Assembly (NCBI GenBank): GCA_021300175.1
Contig: JAJTIC010000011.1
Span: 1 to 58,257 of the forward strand
Length of the DNA: 58,257 nt
DNA from: Pseudomonadota bacterium
GTDB lineage: Bacteria; Bdellovibrionota; Bdellovibrionia; Bdellovibrionales; Bdellovibrionaceae
Direction of reading: 5' to 3'
Position 1 is the stretch's first letter. Each line of letters begins with the position of its first letter. Position numbers and translations under genes: made by a program. The notes beneath the pieces were generated by a model. The model was given only the letters and a program-made list of their open reading frames with translations. It did no database searches and was not told the DNA's origin. Shown here one piece after another: positions 36,468-43,381 of the stretch.

Positions 36468-37009
36468 CGTACAAACTCTCTCAGCAAAGACCAATAGCCA
36501 TCTTCTTCTGTCTTTTTTTGGCTAAGATTGGGCCTATAGTTTTTGATGGAAAAATACCATTGATCAAAATCGAACTGGCTCAGCTGTTGAGCGGTCTGGG
36601 GCAGTCCGAGCATCATGGCTTGTATCCCCGCTTGCTGGGACGACAGAATGAGCGCCTGAATTTCTGCAGCTTTCAGATCTTGCTCTCGCCCATTCCAGGC
36701 AGGTCTGAAAATCTGAACAAAGGGGTATTCTTGTGCCCAAGAGATCAGCTCAGAAACTTCTGAGAGGATAACGCCGGTAAAATCTGGATTTCTCTTAATG
36801 AATCTCTGGATTAGCTCATGATTGGGTTCAAAAATTTTTGTCTCACCCATCTCTTTAAGGAGTGCGAGCACATGATATCCTGCCCCAAGTCCCAAAATAC
36901 AATTTTGTGATCCCCAGACTTGTTGCTCAATCCACTTTTGAGCTTCTAGCTTTGGATTGCGTGTTGAGCACAAGGCTTTTTCATTTAAATATTCAATATG
37001 AAAGTTCAT
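36464..37009 (-). CDS. Maf-like N-terminal domain protein
   Basis: A 181-residue protein. WGSQNCILGLGAGYHVLALL (about residues 32-51) matches the glycine-rich start of the Rossmann-like fold of motility-accessory-factor (Maf/DUF115-type) N-terminal regions, followed by KIFEPNHELIQRFIKRN. The main Maf catalytic part appears absent, so this is a short stand-alone relative. Maf proteins transfer nonulosonic acids to flagellin in Campylobacter and Clostridium. The identification is by pattern only and an alternative is a methyltransferase-like fold. Overlaps the TPR gene and the GT9 gene by 4 nt each. Confidence 0.6.
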   Translation of the reverse strand: MNFHIEYLNEKALCSTRNPKLEAQKWIEQQVWGSQNCILGLGAGYHVLALLKEMGETKIFEPNHELIQRFIKRNPDFTGVILSEVSELISWAQEYPFVQIFRPAWNGREQDLKAAEIQALILSSQQAGIQAMMLGLPQTAQQLSQFDFDQWYFSIKNYRPNLSQKKTEEDGYWSLLREFVR

Positions 37010-37932
37010 AAATAAACCTGAACCTCATTGTAGAGTCTTAAATACTCTTCATTTTTAGGATCCCAAAGAAGAAGTCTTTCAAGCTCCATGAGCGCTGCCA
37101 AGAACTGATTCGTCTGGCAAAGCAGATTCACCTGAAAAAGTGCCATCTCTTTATCATCTTCAAAATATCGCATGTACACTTCGACCACTTCGATGGCTGA
37201 CTGCAGTTTGCCCTCTTGAACATACCAGGACGAGAGCAACTGGACTGTGGTGCGATTTCTTGAATTGATTTCAAAAGAATTCTCAAGATTTGCAATGGCT
37301 AAAAAATGGTCACCCTTAGCATGATAAACCAACCCAAGACCTGTCCAAGCTTTGTCATTCTTTGGGTTCAGAAAAAGAGCTTCTTTGAATTTTTCTTGCG
37401 CAAACTCAAGATTTCCAACTTGAACCGCCAATGTTCCAAAATTGACTTGAAGAATATCGGACTTTGGATTGATCGAGAAGGCTTTAGAGAAAAATTCTTC
37501 AGCGCTATCGATATCTCCCTCTTTCAGCAAAATGTTTCCCATGTATCTATACACTTTGAAGAGAGCCTCAGAAGAGTAAATCATTTTTGCTAATGCTTGC
37601 TCAAAACAGTCCGAAGCTAATTCATCTTGTCCATTCAAGTAATAAAGTTCACCGAGTGTTACAAGATCCTCAAAGTTATCTGTTTGAAAAACTTTGATTT
37701 CTTGAGCTTTGATGGCGAGATCGCGATGCCCCATTCGAATTTGAGTCTCAACAAGAAGACTCATAGCAGAGACCGAAGTGGAATTTTTATTTAGGCTATG
37801 AATGACAAGCATCAAAGCAGCTGAAGGTTCTCGGTGCTTTAACAAAAGGCGAGCGCCCTTGAGCTCCCGGCTTTCAGTTTCTGGTAAAGATATAGTCCCA
37901 TCATAACTTTCATTGATAAATTCTAGACTCAT
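37006..37932 (-). CDS. TPR-repeat protein heading the glycosylation unit
   Basis: A 308-residue protein with about seven TPR units between residues 25 and 300; clear ones are DLVTLGELYYLNGQDELASDCFEQAL, DIDSAEEFFSKAFSINPKSD, DILQVNFGTLAVQVGNLEFA and KAWTGLGLVYHAKGDHFLAIANLE (each quoted in part). No signal peptide, so cytoplasmic. TPR proteins next to GT genes often recognise the protein acceptor. It is the first gene of a run of eight overlapping genes ending in the two-component system. Confidence 0.88.
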   Translation of the reverse strand: MSLEFINESYDGTISLPETESRELKGARLLLKHREPSAALMLVIHSLNKNSTSVSAMSLLVETQIRMGHRDLAIKAQEIKVFQTDNFEDLVTLGELYYLNGQDELASDCFEQALAKMIYSSEALFKVYRYMGNILLKEGDIDSAEEFFSKAFSINPKSDILQVNFGTLAVQVGNLEFAQEKFKEALFLNPKNDKAWTGLGLVYHAKGDHFLAIANLENSFEINSRNRTTVQLLSSWYVQEGKLQSAIEVVEVYMRYFEDDKEMALFQVNLLCQTNQFLAALMELERLLLWDPKNEEYLRLYNEVQVYL

Positions 37933-38056
37933 GTCAAGTGCTCCATTTCTACCTCAAGTAAAAGAGCAACCTGAGTGCCACGGGAAAAATTCACCTAGTC
38001 AGCAGATCAGAGACGATTCATTTTGATTTGGGGAACACTTGTCTAGGTTAGGCGGC
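37933..38056. other. Intergenic region ahead of the TPR gene
   Basis: About 120 bp without a gene; presumably holds the promoter of the TPR-GT9-kinase unit. No convincing sigma-70 or sigma-28 match was found. It contains CTTGTCTAGGT (38038-38048), an 11-mer also present between fliC and flaG (42202-42212). Confidence 0.4.
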
Positions 38057-38089
38057 AAAAAAAAAGCCAGAAACTTTGTTTCTGGCTTT
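38057..38089 (-). terminator. Intrinsic terminator after the cytochrome lipoprotein gene
   Basis: On the minus strand: perfect 12-bp stem (AAAGCCAGAAAC / GTTTCTGGCTTT) with a 3-nt loop, followed by a run of nine T. It lies about 22 bp after the stop of the gene ending at 38112 and separates the fliS unit from the TPR-GT9 unit. Confidence 0.92.
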
Positions 38090-38111
38090 CGAAAGTCAAA
38101 GCTTTGACAGT

Positions 38112-39305
38112 TTAGAATGCGAGCTTCTGCAACGTTTGAAGTCGCATTTGAACATCCGCTGGAATATTCGTTCCACTGCTTCCGGTATAGCCGAAATAAA
38201 TCGACTCTTCGAGCCGCTTATAGCACTTTTTTGACCAGTCCGTTCTGGGAACTGTGCGAATACAGGATTCAAAGTAATTCTCGTGCAAAGTCCAAATCGA
38301 CAGGTCTTTCACAGCTTCATAAGCAATACCTGTTAAATACAGCGTTTCTCCAATTTGCGCAGGGGGTAACTGTTGGGTCATTAAAAGATGCAATTCAGAC
38401 AAGGCTCTTAAATAATAGATATCCCCCCCTTTGTCCATAGAACTGGATGTGGCGGCATCTGCTTTCTTTAAAAGCTCTCGAACTTCTGCAAGTATATCTC
38501 CGGTTGTCTTTCGTGGACGAGCTTTCTCTTTTGACCAAGATTCAATGGCCATTTTCCAACTTTGAGCATTTTGCTTCAGATAGAAGGGGGCTTTTTCATT
38601 CTCCAAAACAAGTCGGACCAGTTCGAGAGATTTTTTGGCATCTCTTTTAAATTTGACAGAAATCGCTAGCGAATAGCGAATGGCTTTATCAATGAGGATA
38701 AAGTCGCCTTGCATGGTGCGAGAATCTTTAAGTACTTTTTCTAAAATCTCAAGAGCTGCATCAAACTGGCGAGAAGCCAACAAATACTCTGCCCTTTCAA
38801 TCGAAGGCAGCGATTGCAATGACTGGCGCAAATTTTCACTTTTCAGATCAGGACCTGTGGAAGTGCGAGTGTGACACTCAATACAGTAAGAAGTGACATT
38901 CATGACAGAAAAGCGAGCATACTCTAACTTCCCATTTCGCCAACTATCCGCCGTTTTTTCCAGATCATCATTCAGGGCCGAAGAAATAAACTGCACACTG
39001 GGATCACGAACAATCATGCTCGGAGAGTGTTCAACCAATTTTGAGACTCGAGTGAGATTGGCGAGCTCGCGGTCAATGAGCTGGGAATTTCGAGGGTCAG
39101 AAAATTTTTTGGGATCCGCAGCCAAAGGAAGGAGTATTTCAATGGACTGCTGGAATGAGGCCATGTCCGCAGACCACCCTTGACGTGCCACAATGGCTGC
39201 TTTTTTCTCTTGGCTCTGACAGCCCCAGAAAATGGTTGAGCCCAAAATAAGAAAGGCGCCAAGTGCGCCTCTCTTTACATTCATCGTCTTTACAAAATAT
39301 TTCAT
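38112..39305 (-). CDS. c-type cytochrome-like lipoprotein
   Basis: A 397-residue lipoprotein (signal peptide ending STIFWGC, Cys29). It has a single haem-attachment motif Cys141-Ile-Glu-Cys-His145 (SYCIECHTRT) in a helical domain of cytochrome type. The C-terminal 220 residues are helical and TPR-like (ERAEYLLASRQFDAALEILE, KSLELVRLVLENEK). Its ATG overlaps the stop of the FliT-like gene by 4 nt, so it is translated together with flagellar chaperone genes, which is unusual for a haem protein. Function unknown. Confidence 0.85.
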   Translation of the reverse strand: MKYFVKTMNVKRGALGAFLILGSTIFWGCQSQEKKAAIVARQGWSADMASFQQSIEILLPLAADPKKFSDPRNSQLIDRELANLTRVSKLVEHSPSMIVRDPSVQFISSALNDDLEKTADSWRNGKLEYARFSVMNVTSYCIECHTRTSTGPDLKSENLRQSLQSLPSIERAEYLLASRQFDAALEILEKVLKDSRTMQGDFILIDKAIRYSLAISVKFKRDAKKSLELVRLVLENEKAPFYLKQNAQSWKMAIESWSKEKARPRKTTGDILAEVRELLKKADAATSSSMDKGGDIYYLRALSELHLLMTQQLPPAQIGETLYLTGIAYEAVKDLSIWTLHENYFESCIRTVPRTDWSKKCYKRLEESIYFGYTGSSGTNIPADVQMRLQTLQKLAF

Positions 39306-39718
39306 ATTTCTTCGTCTACTCGATTTGTGGAGATTCGCGATTTATAGCTACCCACAGCCTTTCTCGCTTTTCTCAAGTCTTGTAATTCTCGAATGATACT
39401 TGATTTTGCAGATTCGATACAAGACAAAATCTCGAGGTCCTGCGCTAGAATTCGATTGACGTATTCTTCCTTAATCGCAAGAAGCTCAATAATCTCTCGG
39501 CGCTCCTCAATGCTAAGGGCCTCTTCTTTCTCATCAATTTCAGAGATTTGAACATCAATATACTGAATGACTTCTAAAATTGATTCGCGGTTCTGATAAA
39601 AAGGTTCCAGATTGTGAAACTTTGCTTCATTCAGATTGAGAATTTCTGTCTCATTTAAAGAATAGAACTTTTCTAAATAATGATTCTTCTGATTCAGAAG
39701 ATTGATGATCCTTGCCAT
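39302..39718 (-). CDS. FliT/FlgN-like flagellar chaperone (tentative)
   Basis: A 138-residue, acidic, all-helical protein. The start at 39718 has GAGGAGGG upstream and gives MARIINLLNQKNHYLEKFYS. Size, helical content and position directly after fliS fit the FliT/FlgN export chaperones (FliT binds FliD), but sequence conservation in this family is too low for certainty. No signal peptide or membrane segment. Confidence 0.6.
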   Translation of the reverse strand: MARIINLLNQKNHYLEKFYSLNETEILNLNEAKFHNLEPFYQNRESILEVIQYIDVQISEIDEKEEALSIEERREIIELLAIKEEYVNRILAQDLEILSCIESAKSSIIRELQDLRKARKAVGSYKSRISTNRVDEEI

Positions 39719-39819
39719 GTGCCCTCCTCGGCATTCTTTAAAAATTTCCATCCTGGAAATCTTGACTATCCGGCTTTACCCGATTTTTCTGCTTCTTCTT
39801 TTTTCAATTTGTCGATGGC

Positions 39820-40170
39820 TTACACCCAACCTTCATAGAGTGTCTCAAGAATTTTGAGAGCATCCTTTAAAGGCTTGGGATCCCCGCTAATATTGCCCTT
39901 GGTGTACTGTTCCGTAATAAACATATAGAGCTGCTCCAGCTGAGCAGCAATAGGCCCTCCCACTTTGTGGTCCAGGGTGTTGTTTAATTCCAGAACGATG
40001 TCAAAAGCCCGTCCAATATTCTCGCAACGTTCTGCAATTTTCTTTTCTTCTGCAGCTTTAATTGCAAGTTTATTAAACTTGATAGCAGCTTCGTACATCA
40101 TGAGAAGCAATTTCTCACGACTCGCACTCATCACCGCATTTGTTTTGTACTTTGCATATGGATTGCTCAT
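39820..40170 (-). CDS. fliS: Flagellin export chaperone FliS
   Basis: Binds the flagellin C-terminus and prevents premature assembly. 116 residues, all helical, with family features NPYAKYKTNAVMSASREKLLLMMYEAAI at the start (quoted in pieces), LNNTLDHKVGGPIAAQLEQLYMF and an amphipathic final helix. It lies 47 bp after fliD, as in many flagellar operons. Confidence 0.95.
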   Translation of the reverse strand: MSNPYAKYKTNAVMSASREKLLLMMYEAAIKFNKLAIKAAEEKKIAERCENIGRAFDIVLELNNTLDHKVGGPIAAQLEQLYMFITEQYTKGNISGDPKPLKDALKILETLYEGWV

Positions 40171-40217
40171 ACTCGTTTTTAGCTTCGGCTCCTTTCTTTA
40201 ATTTCTAAAGTCCTGTT

Positions 40218-41582
40218 TTATCCCATCTTAGGGCCGCCCGCGAGAGCAGCACCTTGTTGATTCAATTTTGACATTTTACTTTCAAGATCAGCAAAAGTTC
40301 GTCGAAGGGTTTCCTCCCTCTTCTGAAGTTGCTTCTCCTTGTTCTCAAGTCGGTCATCCATAGATTTGATCTTTTGCTGAATACTTCGTTTACGATTGCC
40401 CAAGGGACCAAAGGCTGAGTTTGTGAGATTACTGATCTCTCGGCGGACCTGAGAAACAAATCCGGTGTTCAGGCCATCACCCCTCAAGAATGCGGCAACC
40501 TCACCCGGACGCTTTGAGAGAACACTGTTGAATTTTTCCTGACTAAAATTCAGAGTGCCATTTCGATTGAACTCAATGCCCAGTTCATTCACTCGCTGAA
40601 TTGAAGACTCTGTCCCATAAACAGGATTAATGAGCAACCGACGAAGACTACTTTCAATCATCCTCGTCAGACTATCTCCCCCCAAAGGACCTAATCTCTC
40701 TCGACCATCCGGACCCTTCTGAAGTTTCGACTGGCCTTGAATGAATCCAAGAGCACCGTTGTACGCATCCACAAAGCCTTTTACTTTTCCTGAAATCACT
40801 TCAAGATCTTCTTTGAGATTGATTCGGATTTCACGACCAGGTGCTGCTTGCTTTAAGTCTAAGGTAACTCCTGGAATGACATCCGTGACCACATTGTCAG
40901 GAACTTCCATCTCAAATCCATCGAGTTTAATTTTTGCGTTTTGAGCAGGTTTTGATTTCTCAAAGTAGAGATCTTGATCACCGTCGAGCATGTAAACCAC
41001 GGGAAAGCTCACTTGATTATCATTTCCGGTTGTTAAGCCTGTGACAAGAAGACGGTAAGGATTGTCTTTGTCCGAGCGATCATTGAGCACGGTGGCTCTG
41101 AGACCAATATTGGCCGCATTGATTTGCTTCGCCACTGAATCTAAAGTCGAATTGCCACCTGAAATGTAAACTTCTTTAGTTCCTTCAGGAGTTTCAAATT
41201 TAAGATACCCCGTCCCTAGCTCTGTCGTATCTTTGTCGGGAAAACCGTTGGTAACAGCTCCTGGCTTCTGTGCTAACTGCATCACTTCAATTTGCCATTG
41301 TCCCGTTCCTGAAAGCTGGGGGTCTACAGTTCCATCGATGATATTCGGATCTCCAGAAAGAAGTTTCTTATTGGTGAATCCACGCGTTCCAACCAGCTCA
41401 TTGAGGTTTTTATTGATTTCAGAAACTTTAGTTTCAAAGTCAGTGATGAGCTTGAGCTTGTCATCCTCCTGAACCTTTTTCGTCTCCATATTCTTCAATG
41501 GAATGCGCTCAGCCTCCATGATCTGATCGACGATGTTAGGTGGAAGGCCACTTGCCATTCCATTAATTCTGAACCCAGCCAA
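40218..41582 (-). CDS. fliD: Flagellar cap protein FliD
   Basis: Forms the cap that folds flagellin at the filament tip. The start is placed at TTG 41582 because AGGAGG lies 5 nt before it and the family N-terminus follows at once (AGFRINGMASGLPPNIVDQIMEAERIPL, quoted in part); the upstream ATG would put the SD inside the gene. 454 residues. Family features: the long N-terminal helix, the central beta domains (IEVMQLAQKPG, GGNSTLDSVAKQINA) and a coiled-coil C-terminus (IKSMDDRLENKEKQLQKREE). Confidence 0.95.
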   Translation of the reverse strand: MAGFRINGMASGLPPNIVDQIMEAERIPLKNMETKKVQEDDKLKLITDFETKVSEINKNLNELVGTRGFTNKKLLSGDPNIIDGTVDPQLSGTGQWQIEVMQLAQKPGAVTNGFPDKDTTELGTGYLKFETPEGTKEVYISGGNSTLDSVAKQINAANIGLRATVLNDRSDKDNPYRLLVTGLTTGNDNQVSFPVVYMLDGDQDLYFEKSKPAQNAKIKLDGFEMEVPDNVVTDVIPGVTLDLKQAAPGREIRINLKEDLEVISGKVKGFVDAYNGALGFIQGQSKLQKGPDGRERLGPLGGDSLTRMIESSLRRLLINPVYGTESSIQRVNELGIEFNRNGTLNFSQEKFNSVLSKRPGEVAAFLRGDGLNTGFVSQVRREISNLTNSAFGPLGNRKRSIQQKIKSMDDRLENKEKQLQKREETLRRTFADLESKMSKLNQQGAALAGGPKMG

Positions 41583-41629
41583 ACTGTCCTCCTGACAATT
41601 CATGCACTCAAGCTAGGATTAGTATCTCA

Positions 41630-41657
41630 AATTGACTCACAATACCGTGAGTCAATT
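41630..41657. promoter_or_regulatory. 28-bp perfect palindrome upstream of fliD
   Basis: AATTGACTCAC and GTGAGTCAATT, 11-bp arms around 6 nt (AATACC). It lies 48-75 bp before the fliD start, in the 141-bp gap after flaG. No T-run follows, so it is more likely a regulator-binding site or a leader-RNA hairpin than a terminator. Confidence 0.7.
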
Positions 41658-41723
41658 AGTTGGCTTGGACCCACCCAAAGAGTCCTGGAAATTTTAGATT
41701 CAGTTGTCGTTTTTTTGACGAGG

Positions 41724-42119
41724 CTAGGCTGTCTTACTGAGGAGCTGGCCTTTTTTCGAGTCGGGATCTTTCAGAATTTGCAGAGTCCAAAGCTCAGCTT
41801 CTAGAATCCGTCGGATGAGTTTTCCATCTGGTTCCTTCAAATAAACGGTGCGCTTTCCATCTTTGACTTCAAAAGAAACTTCCAACTGATGGTCTTTCAC
41901 TGCAGGAAGTTCTCGAAGAAATTGAAGAGCTCTTTGAAATTGCTCCTCTGACATGGGAGGATGATCTTGCTCTTTTTGGTTGGACCACTGTTGTTGTCCA
42001 TGGCCATCACGATCGGTTGTGTTGCCCATTTTCAAAGACTTATCTGTGGGATCCTTCGATCTCACTTGGATGGGCAAAACTGCATTGAGGGCGCTTTTAA
42101 TATCCATCAGCTGTGACAT
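41724..42119 (-). CDS. flaG: FlaG-family protein
   Basis: A 131-residue protein with a poorly conserved, polar N-terminus (to about residue 60) and a C-terminal FlaG-like domain: LEVSFEVKDGKRTVYLKEPDGKLIRRI (in pieces), matching the family F-x-x-D-x5-V-x2-x-D-x-x-G-x-x-I-R-x-I pattern. FlaG affects filament length in several polar flagellates. Its place between fliC and fliD agrees. Confidence 0.9.
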   Translation of the reverse strand: MSQLMDIKSALNAVLPIQVRSKDPTDKSLKMGNTTDRDGHGQQQWSNQKEQDHPPMSEEQFQRALQFLRELPAVKDHQLEVSFEVKDGKRTVYLKEPDGKLIRRILEAELWTLQILKDPDSKKGQLLSKTA

Positions 42120-42166
42120 CGGATCAACTTGAAAGAAGCTCGAGAGGACCTCGACTTCACTTGGAC

Positions 42167-42200
42167 AAAAAGACAGAGGAGGGTCTTCATGATCCCCTCC
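42167..42200 (-). terminator. Probable terminator after fliC
   Basis: Minus strand: GGAGGG, 11-nt loop, CCCTCC, followed by a short pyrimidine/T-rich stretch (TCTGTCTTTTT). It lies 24 bp after the fliC stop. The loop is long and the stem only six pairs, so read-through into flaG is likely. Confidence 0.5.
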
Positions 42201-42223
42201 CCTTGTCTAGGTCCCGGCTAAAA

Positions 42224-43057
42224 TTACCCAATCATTTTCAATGCAAGTGATGGGATTTGATTTGCTTGAGTCAGAACCGATGAAGAAGCTTGGAGTAACA
42301 CTTGGTTGCGAGCAGCTTCAGCGGTCGCAGATGCGATATCAGTATCACGGATTCGAGCATTCGCAGCGGAAAGATTCTCGTGTTGAGCACCCAGATTCTC
42401 AATCGTCGACTGAAATCGATTTTGAAGAGCACCTAAATTTGCTCGGAAGCTCGACAATTTGTTTTGCGCATCATCCACGATCATCAGCGCCTCTTGAGCA
42501 CCTTCTTTTGAAGAAAAATCTACGCCTTCGACTCCAAGCTCAGCTGTGGTCGCATTCAGCACGCTCGAGTCAAAAGAAATTCGGTCTTCGAAAGAGTCAT
42601 TGTTAATACCGACTTGAATCTGAAATTCTTGGCCGGTTCCATCCAGAAGGTTTGTATTTCCAAATCTTGTAGTCTTTGAGATACGCTCAACTTCAGATTT
42701 CAATTGCTGAACTTCCTGGTTGATATATCCACGTTCGCGGTCTCCGACAGTGTCTGACGCTGCTTGAATACCTAGCTCTCGCATACGAGTCATGATATTT
42801 GAGACTTCACCCAAGCCACCTTCAGCCACTTGAATCATTGAGATACCATCGTTGGCGTTGCGGCTAGCCTGTGAATAAGATCGGATTTGTGATCTTAATT
42901 GCTCAGAAATTCCTAAGCCTGCAGCATCATCGGCTGCTTTGGTGATGCGGCTTCCAGAAGACAGCTGAGCGAAGCTCTTCTGAAGTTCACGCTGAGAGGA
43001 CGTTAAAGTCCTCTGTGAATTGATAGATGCCAAGTTCGTCGTAATTCTCATACCCAT
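42224..43057 (-). CDS. fliC: Flagellin
   Basis: Main filament subunit, 277 residues. The conserved D0/D1 ends are present: MGMRITTNLASINSQRTLT and GSRITKAADDAAGLGISEQL at the N-terminus; AANARIRDTDIASATAEAAR and VLTQANQIPSLALKMIG at the C-terminus. Only about 100 residues separate them, so the variable surface domains are short, as in Bdellovibrio-type flagellins. GAGGAGG precedes the ATG by eight bases. A sigma-28 promoter is seen upstream at 43193-43219. Serines and threonines in the middle could be glycosylated by the nearby GT genes (inference). Confidence 0.97.
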   Translation of the reverse strand: MGMRITTNLASINSQRTLTSSQRELQKSFAQLSSGSRITKAADDAAGLGISEQLRSQIRSYSQASRNANDGISMIQVAEGGLGEVSNIMTRMRELGIQAASDTVGDRERGYINQEVQQLKSEVERISKTTRFGNTNLLDGTGQEFQIQVGINNDSFEDRISFDSSVLNATTAELGVEGVDFSSKEGAQEALMIVDDAQNKLSSFRANLGALQNRFQSTIENLGAQHENLSAANARIRDTDIASATAEAARNQVLLQASSSVLTQANQIPSLALKMIG

Positions 43058-43192
43058 ATGGGCCTCCTCGGGTGAACACGTTAGGATCGCCGTCAGACTG
43101 GATGGTGCTGTTAACGAGTTTCAAGGGCAGTCACTCCACAAGATCCTCTGACACTCAGCCGACCTAGACTTTGATCAGTTGTTGTGCCTTAC

Positions 43193-43219
43193 CTTTCGGC
43201 CAGGTCTGGGAAGCCTTTA
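43193..43219 (-). promoter_or_regulatory. Sigma-28 (FliA) promoter of fliC
   Basis: On the minus strand: TAAAGGCT (43219-43212), exactly 11 bp, then GCCGAAAG (43200-43193). The flagellar sigma consensus is TAAAGTTT-N11-GCCGATAA, so 5/8 and 6/8 positions match with ideal spacing. Transcription would begin near 43186, giving a leader of about 130 nt. Confidence 0.8.
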
Positions 43220-43224
43220 GTCGA

Positions 43225-43285
43225 GTCTAGAGAAACTAGACCATAGTCCTGCGAGAACTGGACGATTGTCCTGAAATCAGGACTA
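43225..43285. repeat. Cluster of inverted repeats upstream of the fliC promoter
   Basis: GTCTAG-5-CTAGAC (43225-43241) and TAGTCCTG-26-CAGGACTA (43244-43251 and 43278-43285); the right arm also forms TCCTGA-AA-TCAGGA (about 43269-43282). All lie just behind the -35 of the fliC promoter. They may be operator sites or remnants of the 5' side of a structured transcript. The rest of the 43058-43381 gap holds the fliC leader and a terminator. Confidence 0.5.
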
Positions 43286-43318
43286 AAGATGGAGGGGTTT
43301 GTTTCGAATTTAATCAGT

Positions 43319-43361
43319 AAAAAAAGACACATCCACCCAAAGTCGAGATCACTTCGGGTGG
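43319..43361 (-). terminator. Intrinsic terminator, minus strand, now cut off from its gene
   Basis: Minus strand: CCACCCGAAGT - 7-nt loop - ACTTTGGGTGG (11-bp stem with one internal mismatch) followed by a T-run of seven. No minus-strand gene ends here now; the nearest one upstream is the diguanylate cyclase gene, 1.1 kb away across the insertion sequence. It is most simply the original terminator of that gene. Confidence 0.8.
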
Positions 43362-43381
43362 AAGTCATAGATTAAGATGTT

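Noticed and set aside
39744-39760. Inverted repeat ATTTCC-5-GGAAAT before the FliT-like gene
   Set aside because: Arms of six bases in AT-rich DNA can arise by chance and no second feature supports a function.
43058-43381. Possible c-di-GMP riboswitch (GEMM type) in the fliC leader, as in the abundant Bdellovibrio RNA
   Set aside because: The conserved GEMM core sequences were not found on either strand; only a promoter, inverted repeats and a terminator are visible.
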